Positions 12,150 to 23,759 of a stretch of 64,000 bases of DNA are shown piece after piece. Under the pieces are notes generated by a model. It saw nothing but the letters and a program-made list of their open reading frames with translations, was not told the DNA's origin and did no database searches. Each line of letters opens with the position of its first letter. The first letter of the stretch is position 1. Source of the DNA: Erythroxylum novogranatense (Eukaryota > Streptophyta > Magnoliopsida > Malpighiales > Erythroxylaceae); assembly GCA_029891385.1 (NCBI GenBank), contig CM057228.1, forward strand, positions 29,454,214 through 29,518,213, in the 5' to 3' direction. The position numbers and the translations under genes were made by a program.

Positions 12150-13240
12150 ACCATTTCTAACCAAAGTAGGTTTTGGTAACATGGTTGCAGGAAATTTAAT
12201 AGAGAGTGTCTAGATTTTCGATTTTGACCCCTTTGAAATGTCATTTGTAACAACTTGTAACATTTTGTCCTTATAATGGCATGTAGGTATAAATTTTCGA
12301 TTCTTCGTTGAGATTTCTCCTTGGATATAACTGATTGCACCACTTTTCTCATCATTAGACTTAGAACATTCACCTTTATGCTAAACTCTCATCGTTCTAT
12401 CACTGCTTGTTTGAAGTGGCTAGTTGATAAACTCTCATCGTTCTCTCTAAACTCAAGTATATCCTTCTTCACTTTCTTTAACTACTTGTTAAAATTTCTT
12501 ATCAATAACTCCATATTCTTATTCTCATCGGATTCATCTTCGAAATCATTCACAACTTTACCAATCTCGGCTTGCAGTGCCAATCCTTTGTTCTTCTCTT
12601 GATTATCCCTCAACAATTTCATCTCAAAGTTGGTAAGAATCTCAATTACCTTATCCAAAGACAATTCAGTGATATCATGAGCGTCTTCGATGGCCACAAT
12701 TTTTGGTATAAATCTCGAAGGTAACGATCTCAATGTCTTCTTAACCAATTTCATGTTAGAGTACTTCTTCCTGAGATGATGTGCTTAGTTTGATATGTCA
12801 CGTAGTCTTTCATGGAAGTCTTCAAATCTCACAGCCAACATCTGAAGTTTTGAGGCTATCACAAACTTCAATCCTTCATGTATAGTCTACAAAGTATCTC
12901 ATGCTTCTTTCACTGATTTACAAGCTAATATCATAGCAAAGCGACCTTCATCAATTGCACTAGAGATGGCGTGCAAGGTTTGAGAATTTCCAAGTGTTCT
13001 GTCTTCTTAAGCCCTTATCCACTCATATGCATCTTTAAACACTGCTTCTCCCTTTTTATCAGTCATCATTGGATGTGTTCAACCATTTAAAATTGAGTTC
13101 CATGCTTTTGTTCCTTATGTCTGAATGAATACTCTCATTCGTGATTTCCACGTAGGATAATTTGAATCATTTAACAATGATGGTCTGATGATTGATGCCC
13201 CTCTTCTATTATAGCTATAATTGCGAAACACGGATCTACA
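12150..13240 (-). pseudogene. copia gag (UBN2/DUF4219-type), broken
   Basis: The minus strand reads RRGASIIRPSLLNDSNYPTW, then DAYEWIRA, DEGRFAMILACKSVKEAWDTL, FEDFHERLRDISN, and then an open stretch (12754-12482) with LRSLPSRFIPKIVAIEDAHD and LDKVIEILTNFEMKLLR. This is the typical order of plant copia gag of the UBN2 family, which packages element RNA. In-frame stops interrupt it at several points. The zinc-knuckle part expected downstream is not recognisable. Confidence 0.8.
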
Positions 13241-13289
13241 CCGACTTGATGTACCAAGTTATGATTCGGTGACCCTCTTTGATATCAAT

Positions 13290-14639
13290 TGTAAATCCCA
13301 AAGGACGTAGTTCAGCAAAAACTTGATTATGCCGCAATTGCTTGTAACTGTATCTGTCGGTCACTAGATATAAAGCAACTGTATCATCAACTATTAATTT
13401 TTCAATACAAATAAAAATAGAAAAATAAATATGAAATTAAATAAATTAACACCTGAAATTTGGTAACGCAGTTCGACATACCTTGCCTATGTCTGCAGAA
13501 CCCTTACCTAGCTTAATACTTTCACTAACGACAATAGTTTTATATAAAGCTTTACTGACCTGACACCACTCAACCTTTGACACTATCGCTCGTCCTCACA
13601 ACTTGTAAAAGTATTTTACACTCAATAGTACGACCACCTCATACTAACTTTAAAATAGAATTTTTCTCAACAATTTTTAATGATAACGATATGAAATAAA
13701 TAATTCAAGTGATTAAACAATAACTAACATAAATAAAGACAACACTTGAGATAAAAAAGCAAAACCCCTATATATGTCGCTTCATCAATGAAATATAGGG
13801 AAGTTGTCCATCGAAAGATCTGCTATGAGACTTCAATATCGTCACTAAAAGTCCCACACACAACAACCACAAAACACCTCAAATCAACGAACGTTTCTTT
13901 ATCGAAACGTCATACACGAAGGTTGCAACAACCACGACAACTGTTGAAGTTTTTCGCTCCAAACCAACAACAAAGATAGCAGCTACAAAGTCACGAAAAC
14001 TTTCAAAATTTTCACATATCAATACCAAAGAAACGAAAGCCACAAAATTACCCAAGATAACCCTCAATTGTCGTTTAAGGATGGAAGAATACCCAGATGC
14101 AAAAAATCACGCAATCAACCAAAAACACAGTATTCACTCACAATCAATTGCATTTGATACCGTCAATAAACGCAGCCAACATGAGACGCCATCAAAGAAC
14201 AAAGACTTAGGTTGCATGAAGAAATTAATTAGAAGATTGCCACTAACCCACATTTTACGGCAATTAACAAAAAGAACGTGAACATTACACAGCTGTGAGA
14301 CATGCACAAGCTAGATCATCTCATCATACAAGGAGTCTTCACTTAGTAGAGTTCTTCGTTCAGTACTCCCTTTGGTCACGTGATGCACATCCATATCTTC
14401 TACAAGATTGAATCTTTATCCAAGTCAAACAATAATTATTGTTTAATTACACCAAAATAACAATTCTTAACCGATAATTCATCTAACTTTACTCAATCAA
14501 ATTCATCTAACTTTACTCAATCAAATCTAACGTACCTTTTACCTTATCTTGATTTGAATTTTAAACCATATTAGCTTAAAGATCTAATTATCAAAAACGT
14601 CAAAACTAAATAATGAAATACATAATCTCTATCTTAACA
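13290..14639 (-). repeat. 5' LTR of the gag-only copia element
   Basis: The 1350-bp LTR pairs with 9866-11179. It includes a short local duplication (caaattcatctaactttactcaat) at about 14480-14520 that the other LTR lacks, so some change happened after insertion. Confidence 0.85.
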
Positions 14640-15133
14640 AGGAACAACTTAAATAGTAACACTAAAAGGAGTGGATTAACAAATTTGCTTAGCAACTATG
14701 TTTTTGTATTTGAGACTTGAAGTTTTACTTATTTATGATATTCTCTTTTCCAAACTCACGTTTCATACGTTAATTAATTAGTTGTAGTGCAATTTTCTAA
14801 CTTTCAGAGCATAAAAAATATGAATGGTATGAAAAACCAAAATTTTGTTGTCATTAATAACAACCCCATTTTTTTTCTCTAGTAAATACTCGAATTAAGC
14901 GTTCGTAAAAAAAAAAAAGGTTTGGACTTTGGATTAAGTTCAACTTATTCTATACATCAGCTAAAGTGACCCGGCATACCATATCAACCCATTTCACTCG
15001 AGTCAAGACCAACAGTCAAAGTGTCACATGAGAGCCAGGCGGAAACAGAACATACAGTTCAAAAAGTTTCACATTCTTAGACAAAGACTTTTAGTTTTGG
15101 TGGTACAGAGCTAGAAAACGTCATCATTTGAAT

Positions 15134-18100
15134 TTAGCCTCTCCAATTGTCCTTCAACTGCCTTATCTTTTGAATAGCTTCAACGGGAGACTTGCAGCCA
15201 ACCTTGGCCTGTCAACGAGACAAGTTTCACATGAGAAGGTTTGCGTGACTAAGCCAGATGTATGCGTAATAGTAGGGAAGGTGCTGAAGAGCAAAAATCA
15301 AAATACAACTAAGCCATGAAATGTACAATGAGTATGTCTCCTAAACCATCAAAAAGGATGTACATTAAACATCTTACCTAAAACAAGTAACATATAAATC
15401 TAGCGATAGTAAAAAAGGAACCTGCACATCGGGAAGCTCCACACGCATAAATGGATTCGTCTCCATTTCTTCCTCAATAGTCGAGGGAATAGTGGGGAGG
15501 CCTGCCTGGCGTTGTTGCTGAGCCCATGACAGCTTCTGTTGGGTCTTTAAATTGTCTGGTTCAACAGTCAGTGCAAACTGCAAGTTCTTGACTGTGTACT
15601 GGAAAAACACAACCACAAAAATTTAGCTGACTTGAAGGGAACAAAAAAAAAAAAAAGCAAGGCCCAGAGAAGAAAATAAAACAGAACTAGGTGTATCAAA
15701 ATCAAGACAGAGTTGAGAAATTTGAACATGATCCGATTTCTTTCTGCAAAGATCTATCCAGCGCTGGAAAGACAACTTCGTAAAAGAAAAAGTTATTTAT
15801 GTCAACGATCATTTACATGCTTGCTGCTGTTGCTAAATTGCATAGCCCAACAATATGAAGTTACAATAGCAGATGTAGTGCTCACCACCACCCAGACAAG
15901 AAAACAGTGCCCATCAAGCATAAATATGCCATAATGTACAAGGGAATAAACTTCATGCTCGCTCTGAAGTACAGAGGAAATTGCATTGCTGATTATAACT
16001 GGTCTCACACGACCTCCTTTCAAATAAAAGTATCTTCACCATCACATCTTTTAAACCTTATCAGTAGAAGTTACACTGGATGAATCCAGTTGGGAAAGTG
16101 CTTTCAAGTATTTCAGTCCATTGGATGCAATAGAAACTCGGAACTTATTCAGTTGAATTTGAGGATGAGGAAGGAGTCCTCAACTCGCAAGAGATATTGC
16201 TGTGAAGGTGATAGAATACAGAAACAAGGTATGGAATCTACCAAGTTGATAGAATACAGAAACAAGGTATGGAATCTGTATACTTCTGGAGAAGTAATTA
16301 ATTGCTCAGCTGAATACAATTAGTAAGTTGGATTTCGAGGTCCAATCCTCCAACCTATGGCTCATACATACGACAATTTTCATGATGCCCTCTTTCTCTT
16401 CCTATGTATTATTTATACTGGAATCTGTGGCTACTAACAGATTCAGTTAGCTGACAACCTAATGATTGGTTGTCAGCACTACTAACGAATTAACAGAATA
16501 TAACTAACAGAATATAACTAATACTCCAGCATTCCTCTCTGCCCTATTACTCCTCTGTCATTTGTTTATTTCCTCTAACATAGACTCGGTTAATCTTAGG
16601 CCTATCATTACTTCCCCCCATGAGCTTCACCTTGTCCTCAAGGTGAAAGTCTGGGAATCGAACTTTCAGATCTTCAAACAGCTCCCATATAGCACTAGTA
16701 GCCGGCTGGTCTCTCCATTGAATTAGCACCTCTAGACCCTGACTAGAACTGATGTTTCTGATGGCCAAAAGAGCAGCAGGGTAATCAGTTGCAGATGTTG
16801 GGGTGAGGAATTGACCTGGTAAACTTATGACTGGCTCAGCAGGACCAAGAGCTTTCCTAAGCTGCGACACATGAAAAACAGAGTGGATTTTGGCCGTTGG
16901 AGGCAACTGTAACTTATACGCCACTGGTCCAATGCGTTGGAGAATCTCGAATGGACCAAAGTAACGCGGAGCCAACTTGGCATTGCTCCTTGCTTCCACC
17001 GATTGTTGGCAATAGGATGCCAATTTGACGAAAACCTTATCGCCCACCTGAAATTCAACCTCTCTCCATTTACCATCTGCAGTCAACTTCATCCTTTGTT
17101 GAGCTAACGTCAAGTGATGACGTAGTTCCGATAAGTACTGATCTCTCTCCTGCAGCAGTGCATCAATGGAGTCTACAAAAGAGGACTGAATTTGGTACCT
17201 TGTGATAGTAGGGGGATCACGGCCATAGAGGACCTTGAACGGTGTAGTGCCCAAGGTCGAATGGAACGATGTGTTGTAGCAATATTCAGCCCATCCCACC
17301 CATCGTACCCATTGTTGCGGTTGCTGGCTAGTAAAGCATCTGAGATAAGCCTCGAGGCACCTATTGACGACTTCCGTTTGCCCATCCGTTTGTGGATGGT
17401 AGGCTGAACTGAATCTTAGCTTTGTACCCTGTAATTTAAACAATTCTGTCCAGAATTTACTTGGGAATATTTTATCCCTATCCGACACAATGGAGTTAGG
17501 GAACCCATGCAACCTCACCACCTCTTGAACAAAGACATAAGCAACAGATTGAGCTGTAAATGGATGTTTCAGAGGAATAAAATGTGCATATTTGCTAAGT
17601 CTGTCCACCACTACTAGAATAGCCGAAAATCCTCTTGATTTAGGTAGCCCTTCGATGAAATCCATGGAAATCTCCTCCCAAACTTCTTGTGGCACTGGTA
17701 AAGGTTGTAAAAGGCCAGCTGGAGACAGAGATAAGTACTTATTTTGTTGACAGATGTGGCATTCAGCCACGAACCGGTAGAGGTCATTCTTCATCCCCTC
17801 CCAAAACAGCTCATGGGCTAAACTCTTGTAAGTTTTTAGAGCAACTCCATGTCCTCCTAAGTTGCTTTGGTGGCTGTCCATGATCAATGCCGGTATCAAG
17901 GCTGAAGATCGCGGAATGACTAACCGATCCTTGTAAAACAATTGACCTTGGATCACTGTATAGGGAGGGTGCGATCCACCATCCTCAACCAGATCCTGTC
18001 TTAACTTGGACAATTTAGGATCAGCCTCAATCTCCTTGAGTAGTTGCTCCATGTCCAATGCTCTAAGTGCCACTACTGCCATTAAATCAGTCTGGCTAGG

Positions 18101-21100
18101 AAGTCGTGACAAAGCATCTGTTGCTTTATTCTCCCTTCCTGCTTTATATTCAATGCTAAAGGAGTATCCCAAAAGCTTGGATAGCCATTTCTAATGCTCA
18201 GGGTGTACTTCGCGTTGTTCCAACAGAAACTTAAGGGGCTGCTGGTCGGTTCTAATGATAAACCGATGGCCCAACAGATATGAACGCCACTTCTTTACTG
18301 CCAAAACAATAGCCAACAGTTCCCGCTCATACGCTGATTTAAGTCAGTTAGAAGAGGACAACACTTGGCTGTAATATGCGATAGGACGATTATCCTGCAT
18401 TAAGACAGCTCCTACGGCATTGGCTGAAGCATCGGTCTCCATTATGAAGGGTTTAGCAAAATCCGGCAATGTCAACACTGGTGCAGAGACCATGGCTTGT
18501 TTGAGCTGCTGGAAGGAAGTCTCACTCTCATCAGTCCACCTGAAGCCTTCCTTCTTGAGCAATTTTGTCAACGGCCACAAGATATTCCCATAATTCTTCA
18601 CAAATTTCCTATAGTAGCCAGTCAATCCCAAAAAACTCCTCAATTCTCGCACATTTGCTGGTCGTGGCCAATTGATCATAACCTGAATTTTTTTCAGGTC
18701 AGCCGCCACCCCATCTTTTGATACTATGTGCCCTAGGTATTCCAAGGTATCCTGTCCGAAGATGCACTTCTTCCGATTGGCATACAACTGCTGGGATTGG
18801 AGTACATTGAGGACTGTCCTCAAGTGACGAACATGGTCTCCTTGGCTGGCACTGTAGACCAAAATGTCATCAAAGAAAACTAATACAAATTTTCGAAGAT
18901 AAGGTTTGAAAACCTGGTTCATAAGGGATTGGAACGTGGCTGGGGCATTAGTCAATCCGAAAGGCATAACGAGGAACTCATAGTGCCCTTCATGAGTCCT
19001 AAATGCTGTCTTTTCTATATCTTCTGTCCTCATTCTTATTTGATGATACCCGGCCTTTAGATCGATCTTCGAAAAGATAGTAGCTCCCTTCAATTCATCA
19101 AGTAACTCATCTATGATAGGGATAGGGAACTTGTCCACTACTGTCACCCTATTTAAGGCCCGGTAATCTACACAAAAACGCCATCCCCCATCCTTCTTCT
19201 TAACTAACAACACCGGGCTAGCATAAGGACTCACACTTGGTTGGATAATTCCTGAATCCAACATTTCTTTTACCAACTTCTCAATCTCATTTTTCTGGAA
19301 TTGTGGATATTTGTAAGGCCTAACTGTGACCGGATTAGCTCCCTCTTGGAGTACAATGGCATGTTGCTTAGTTCTTTGAGGAGGCAATTGCTGAGGCATG
19401 TCAAAGACTGTCTTGAATTCCTCCAACAGTATCTGAAATTCTGCAGTAATCAGTGTAAGACCCTCCTGCCCCTTTAATTCTGAAAGCCCCATTTGCAACA
19501 GGTATACCGAATCTTCCTCTGATGTAGTATGCACCAAATTCTTCAAGGTAACCGGTGTTTTAGCTAATGTTGAGTCCCCTGTGATTGTAAGGATCTGATC
19601 CCCTTGTTTGATCTCCATCGTCATCCTACTCCAATCAGTCACCACTTTGCCTAAAGTTTGTAGCCATTTGATTCCTAGTATCACATCACAACTGCCTAAC
19701 TCCATCGGTAGGAAGTCTTCAGTTACCTTTATCCCTTGCACTGACAGCATAACCCCCTTGCAAATTCCTTCTCCTTTAATTTTCAACCCATTACCCATAG
19801 CTATCACATACTTTGTAGTCCCTTCTAACTTACAGTTCAGTAATTTCACCAACTCCCAAGAAATAAAATTGTGTGAGGCGCCACTGTCAATCAAAATTAC
19901 CACTTCCCTCTCTTCAATCATCCCCTTTACTTTCATGGTTTTAGGGAAAGTAAAACCCATCACAGACCCTGCAGCCAACTCCACAGATTGCAAACTCTCC
20001 TCTTCGACTTCTCCTTCCAACTCTTCCTCTAGTTCCGTTTCCTCATCCATGGCAGCCAACACCTGTAGCTCTATCTTTTTACACCGATGACCTGGACTGA
20101 ACTTCTCATCACACCGGAAACAAAGTCCTCTGGCCTTCTTGTCTTGTAGCTCACTCATCGTCAGCCTTCTAAACCCTCCAGCATAATTTTGATTGCCTTC
20201 GGTGTTTCTATTTTTGGTATAAGCGGTAGGCCGAACACTACTACTCTTTACTCCCTCTTTTCCTCTGTCCCCCTTAATCGTCTCCACCCTTGTCCCCATG
20301 TCGCCCCCCTTTGGGCCCATGCTCCAACGACTCCACCTTATAAATGCATTAGTGAATTTTTCCTCTATTTGCTGCGACAACTCCATCATCTCCGCCAGAT
20401 TTCTGGGTTCGAGGATCTGCACCTCGAGCCTAATTTCCTCTATTAACCCATTCATGAAAGTACTCTCCAATACTGAATCGGGTAAGTCCGGAAGAGGGGC
20501 TACTAGCTCGAGGAATTTACTGGTATACTCACCCACTGTTCCGATCTGCTTCACCGCTAGCAGACGTTGACATTGTGTACCCTCGTGAGCTGGGCGAAAT
20601 TTTTGCATCACTAGCTTTTTGCACTCCTGCCAATCAACTATGGGCCGTCGACTCTCCATCCACCGAAACCACGTCAGGGCATCTTTTTCCAGACTCATCC
20701 CCACGAGCTCCATCTTCTCCGCTTCCGTGAACCTCCCCACGGAGAAGAACCGTTCAGCCCTGTAGATCCATCCATCTGGGTCATCGCCCCCAAAAATGGG
20801 CATCTCAATCCGGCGAGTCCGACAATCTCTCCGGAATTCACTTGTCCGTGCGAACCCAGGAGGTGGTTCGACACGTTCGCTGGCCTCATTTCGCCAATAA
20901 TTACTCTCAAATTGTTCCTCCGGCGCTACTGGAGCCTTCCCCAAACCCCTCCTTCGACTGGGCTCGGGTTGTGGTTCTTCGGGCGGGCGTTCCTCGGGTC
21001 GGGTTTCTACAGTACCACCCTCACTTCTTTTCCACGTTTGCAATACCGACATCATCATGCTCCTTATCTCTGCCCTCAAGCGCTCCCCCATTTCTCTATT

Positions 21101-23013
21101 TGTATCTTCCATCTTCCTTTGAAGCTCCTCGCTGTGTTCGTCCATTCGCCGTTGCCACTCCTGGTGGATCTGACTTAGCGATCTCTACATTTCATCTCCA
21201 TCCCTTCGCCTTTCTTCTCTCAATAGTTCCAAGTCCTTCTCCAGACCTTCCATCCGATTATCAGCCTTTTTAGCAGCCATTTTCGGGAACAAGCTTTCGA
21301 TACCAGTTGATAGAATCTGAAACAAGGTATGGAATCTACCAAGTTGATAGAATCTGAAACAAGGTATGGAATCAGATATACGGAATTAATTGCTCAAATT
21401 GAATACAATTAGTAAGTTGGATTTGAGGTCCAATCCTCCGACCTATGGCTCATACATACGACAATTTTCATGATGCCTCTCTCTCTTCCTATGTATTATT
21501 TATCTTGGAATGCATGGCTACTAACAGATTAGATTAGTGACAACCTAATGATTGGTTGTCAGCACTACTAACGAATTAACATAATATAACTAACAGAATA
21601 TAACTAATACTCCAGCATTCCTCTCTGCCCTATTACTCCTCTGTCATTTGTTTATTTCTTCTAACATAGACTCGGTTAATCTTAGGCCTATCAGAAGGAT
21701 CTTTACCTCATGACCGCAGTAAACTTGGGTTGGCTTTGGCAATGAGCCCAATGTTACACAAAGTGACTGATACATCTGTTCTGCCGTGCCTTCAAAAAAC
21801 CTCCCACAGCCTGCAATGAACTACACAGTACCAAATGAAGCTACCATATTAGAACCATACTTTACTAACAAAGAGGATAATTCAGATGAACAACTTCAAG
21901 CATGAAGAATGCTCAAATAAATAAAAAAATGGGGTGCGTATGGATCATAGAGTTGGAACTAGAATTGGAATTGTATCACAATACAATCGCAATTGCAATT
22001 ATAACACTTAAAAATTATAATAAGCATCTGAATTCCAATTGATTTAAGGCCCAGCAACTGCAGCACTAGTAAAACGACAGAAACCAAAAAAAACTTTTTG
22101 ACAATACCAAAAGAAAGTATAGATGACTGCAGTGGTGAACGAAATAAAGGTTTGTTTTGCCAAAAATAAATGATTATAAAATAGATAAATCTTCAAAGTC
22201 CAATAGTTGCATACAGACTAAGAGAAAAAGAATCCGTCTTTGGACATACCAATGTGTCCCCAGTGAAAACAGCAGGGTCCTCGGTCTCCTTGCCAGTCAC
22301 ATAATAACTTATGTGACCTTTGGTGTGACTGATTGAGGAAATCAGAGAAACAAAAGAGTAAGAAAACTATTTTAAAGCAGAAAGGTGTGTTTTATAACTA
22401 TTACTGAATTCAAGATTGAGCTCCACACATTACCAGACGACCAGAAATGGAGAATAAGTTGGTATTTGTAAGGGGCATGATAGATTCTAGAAGAAGACAG
22501 TTAGGTTACCATGGTGTGTGAAGAGCCAAAATATTAACATGAGCCCCAAGCGACCACTTATCGCCATTCTCAACTTGATTAGTGCAAGCCTTGACTTTGT
22601 CTAGCGAACCACCATACACCTTGATCGCAGGCAGCAGCTGCTTCATCTTTTCGTTTCCTCCAGCGTGATCCCTGAGAACAAGTAATACATCTCTGGGAAC
22701 GCATTTACTCTTACGCTTTTACAAAGTTGTAGTCTTTAACAAACAAAGTAATCGAAAAGATAGAAACTAACCAGTGATGGTGAGTCGTAAGAACGAACTT
22801 GAGATGGACGCCGTGTTCACTAGCAACCTTGAGAATCTTGTCGGGCTCCACCGGATCCACCACCGCGGCTTCTTTAGTGTCCTCGTCGATGATCCTGAGG
22901 ATTGTTTGTGTCAGTTATGAAGCACTAAACTTACAAGAGAAGAGGAAGTAGGAAAATTAGACTCACAAGTAGGCATAGTTGTCCTCCAAGCAAGGCACAT
23001 GAAATATCTTCAT
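15134..23013 (-). CDS. GLX2: Hydroxyacylglutathione hydrolase (glyoxalase II), cytosolic, 7 exons
   Basis: Hydrolyses S-D-lactoylglutathione to D-lactate and glutathione, the last step of methylglyoxal detoxification. CDS exons, in transcript order on the minus strand: 23013-22967, 22894-22772, 22671-22510, 22328-22250, 21820-21707, 15598-15422, 15208-15134. They total 777 nt, 258 aa, the usual length of plant cytosolic GLX2. All introns are GT..AG and every junction keeps frame. The metallo-beta-lactamase motif THHHWDH is at residues 53-59; further metal ligands are His112, Asp135 and His174. The C-terminal helical region ([10 protein letters not shown]..., NPFMRVE) is intact, ending KDNWRG. 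There is no transit peptide. Intron 5 (21706-15599, 6108 bp) holds a Reina-like retrotransposon inserted 8 nt past the 5' splice site. No disabling change is seen in the coding sequence. Homologue identity is from recalled family sequence. Confidence 0.95.
16209..16607 (-). repeat. 3' LTR of the Reina-like element
   Basis: The LTR carries a roughly 38-bp tandem duplication at its plus-strand start (gatagaatacagaaacaagg twice, 16210-16280), also present in the other LTR. It also has a tandem taactaacagaatataac repeat near 16490-16520. Confidence 0.93.
16547..21280 (-). pseudogene. Chromovirus gag-pol polyprotein with three in-frame stops
   Basis: One reading frame runs from an ATG at 21280 to 16547, about 1577 codons, broken only by stops at 21187-21185, 18346-18344 and 18193-18191; no frameshift is needed. 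Domains in order: coiled gag N-terminus; retrotransposon gag ([20 protein letters not shown], about 20770-20830); zinc knuckle [14 protein letters not shown] (about 20085-20130); protease DSGAS (about 19885); RT with VDYRALN and FFDDILVYS (about 18855-18880); RNase H starting [11 protein letters not shown] (about 18440); integrase HHCC zinc finger (about 17745-17885) and DDE core with SDRDK and TDGQTEVVN; chromodomain-like tail ([14 protein letters not shown]). The two later stops fall in RNase H, so this copy should not make a complete polyprotein. Confidence 0.93.
21308..21693 (-). repeat. 5' LTR of the Reina-like element
   Basis: This LTR is the one next to GLX2 exon 5. It shares nearly all sequence with 16209-16607, lacking a short stretch (tacttctggagaag) present there. 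As the 5' LTR of a minus-strand element it could also act as a promoter in the GLX2 sense direction; that is inference. Confidence 0.93.
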
Positions 23014-23428
23014 CCTCTTGTCTCTCGATTCTCGATTCTCGATTCCAAGCCAAACTCCTCTTGATGAAATGAATTTCTTCCTTTTCTTTTCTTTCTCCTT
23101 TTGTTCTTTATTTTATTTTATTTTTGACATTTTTTGTTCTTTATTTTATGATATTTATTTACAAGAACAATGTCCAATTAATGAAGTGGACAGAAAAGCA
23201 GCAATTGCCTGCCACGTATGCTACCCTCCTTGCGTGTCTCAATCTGAAGAGTTCTTCCATGTCTTGAGTGTTTGTCCTTGTCTATTCTATTATTTAAATG
23301 CGTTCAAGTTTTTAGTTAAACTTTTTGTTAAATAAATAGTATTAGGATCTTTTTTCATTATCTATCAACAAATGATCAGCACGCACTTGTAATAATCTAC
23401 AATTATTATATATTTTATTTTTATATTT
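23014..23428. other. GLX2 upstream region, 415 bp, up to the Tat element
   Basis: This is all the non-transposon DNA left upstream of GLX2. On the minus strand it contains AT-rich TATA-like stretches (aaataaatatcataaaataaag at 23137-23158 and cgcatttaaataat near 23293-23306). No single site is convincing enough to call a promoter. Confidence 0.5.
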
Positions 23429-23759
23429 TGGTTCAATCTGATTTTAGTGGAACTGGACGCTGTTGATTGGATCCATGAACTCGATTAGCTTCAACTAGGA
23501 GATACCTGTAAAAATAATAAAGGTACAGCAGGTGTTGATCGCCGACTTGCCCCTCCAATGCTTAAGTCAGTTCTTTGTTGTAGGTTTTCTCTAAGAACAA
23601 AGGGTATTAGGGTTCTTAAGAGTCGTACCTGCGTTATGAGGAGATAATGAATTTATATAGTAAATACCTGTCATGCTTAACTCAACATCTTGATAATGGG
23701 TCGATCGGCCCACAAGCTATCTTAGGGTTGGACCTGGGCTAGCACGACCGACTCGACCA
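23429..23759 (-). repeat. 3' LTR of the Tat element
   Basis: Collinear with 46498-46829 over its whole length (shared cttaagtcagttctttg, gtaggttttctctaagaaca, tgggtcgatcggcccacaagctat). It ends 416 bp upstream of the GLX2 start codon, in the same transcriptional direction. Confidence 0.93.

Larger units (their letters stand above)
9866..14639 (-). mobile_element. Gag-only Ty1/copia retrotransposon (non-autonomous)
   Basis: Two long direct repeats are the LTRs: 9866-11179 (3' LTR) and 13290-14639 (5' LTR). Both begin tgta.atcc..aaggacgtag and end tcttaaca on the plus strand. On the minus strand a primer site resembling initiator tRNA-Met (ttgatatcaaagag, 13275-13289) follows the 5' LTR. A purine tract (aaaaagagggaga, 11180-11200) precedes the 3' LTR. 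The internal region is about 2.1 kb and carries only a gag-like frame; no RT, RNase H or integrase is seen. Flanking pentamers (atgag and aggaa) do not match well, so the target duplication is unproven. Confidence 0.8.
16209..21693 (-). mobile_element. Ty3/gypsy chromovirus, Reina-like, full length
   Basis: Left LTR 16209-16607 (399 bp) and right LTR 21308-21693 (386 bp) both start tgatagaat and end cctatca. A perfect 5-bp target duplication GAAGG flanks it (16204-16208 and 21694-21698). On the minus strand the primer site tggtatcgaaag starts just inside the right LTR, and the purine tract ggggggaagtaa lies at 16608-16619. The polyprotein order is gag, protease, RT, RNase H, integrase, chromodomain-like tail. 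Small total size, short LTRs and the C-terminal chromodomain favour the Reina group. LTRs differ by a few percent, so the insertion is fairly young. It sits in the same orientation as the GLX2 gene. Confidence 0.95.
15599..21706 (-). other. GLX2 intron 5, expanded by a retrotransposon
   Basis: The intron begins GTAAAG on the minus strand and ends TTTTTCCAG before exon 6. Removing the 5485-bp element and one copy of its 5-bp target duplication would leave an intron of about 620 bp. The 15600-16203 part shows no gene; short ORFs there look like chance. Confidence 0.9.

Noticed and set aside
20842..21273. 143-codon plus-strand ORF and neighbouring long plus-strand ORFs (19608-20090, 20189-20446)
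   Set aside because: They are antisense shadows of the Reina-like gag-pol frame, which has clear domains on the minus strand.
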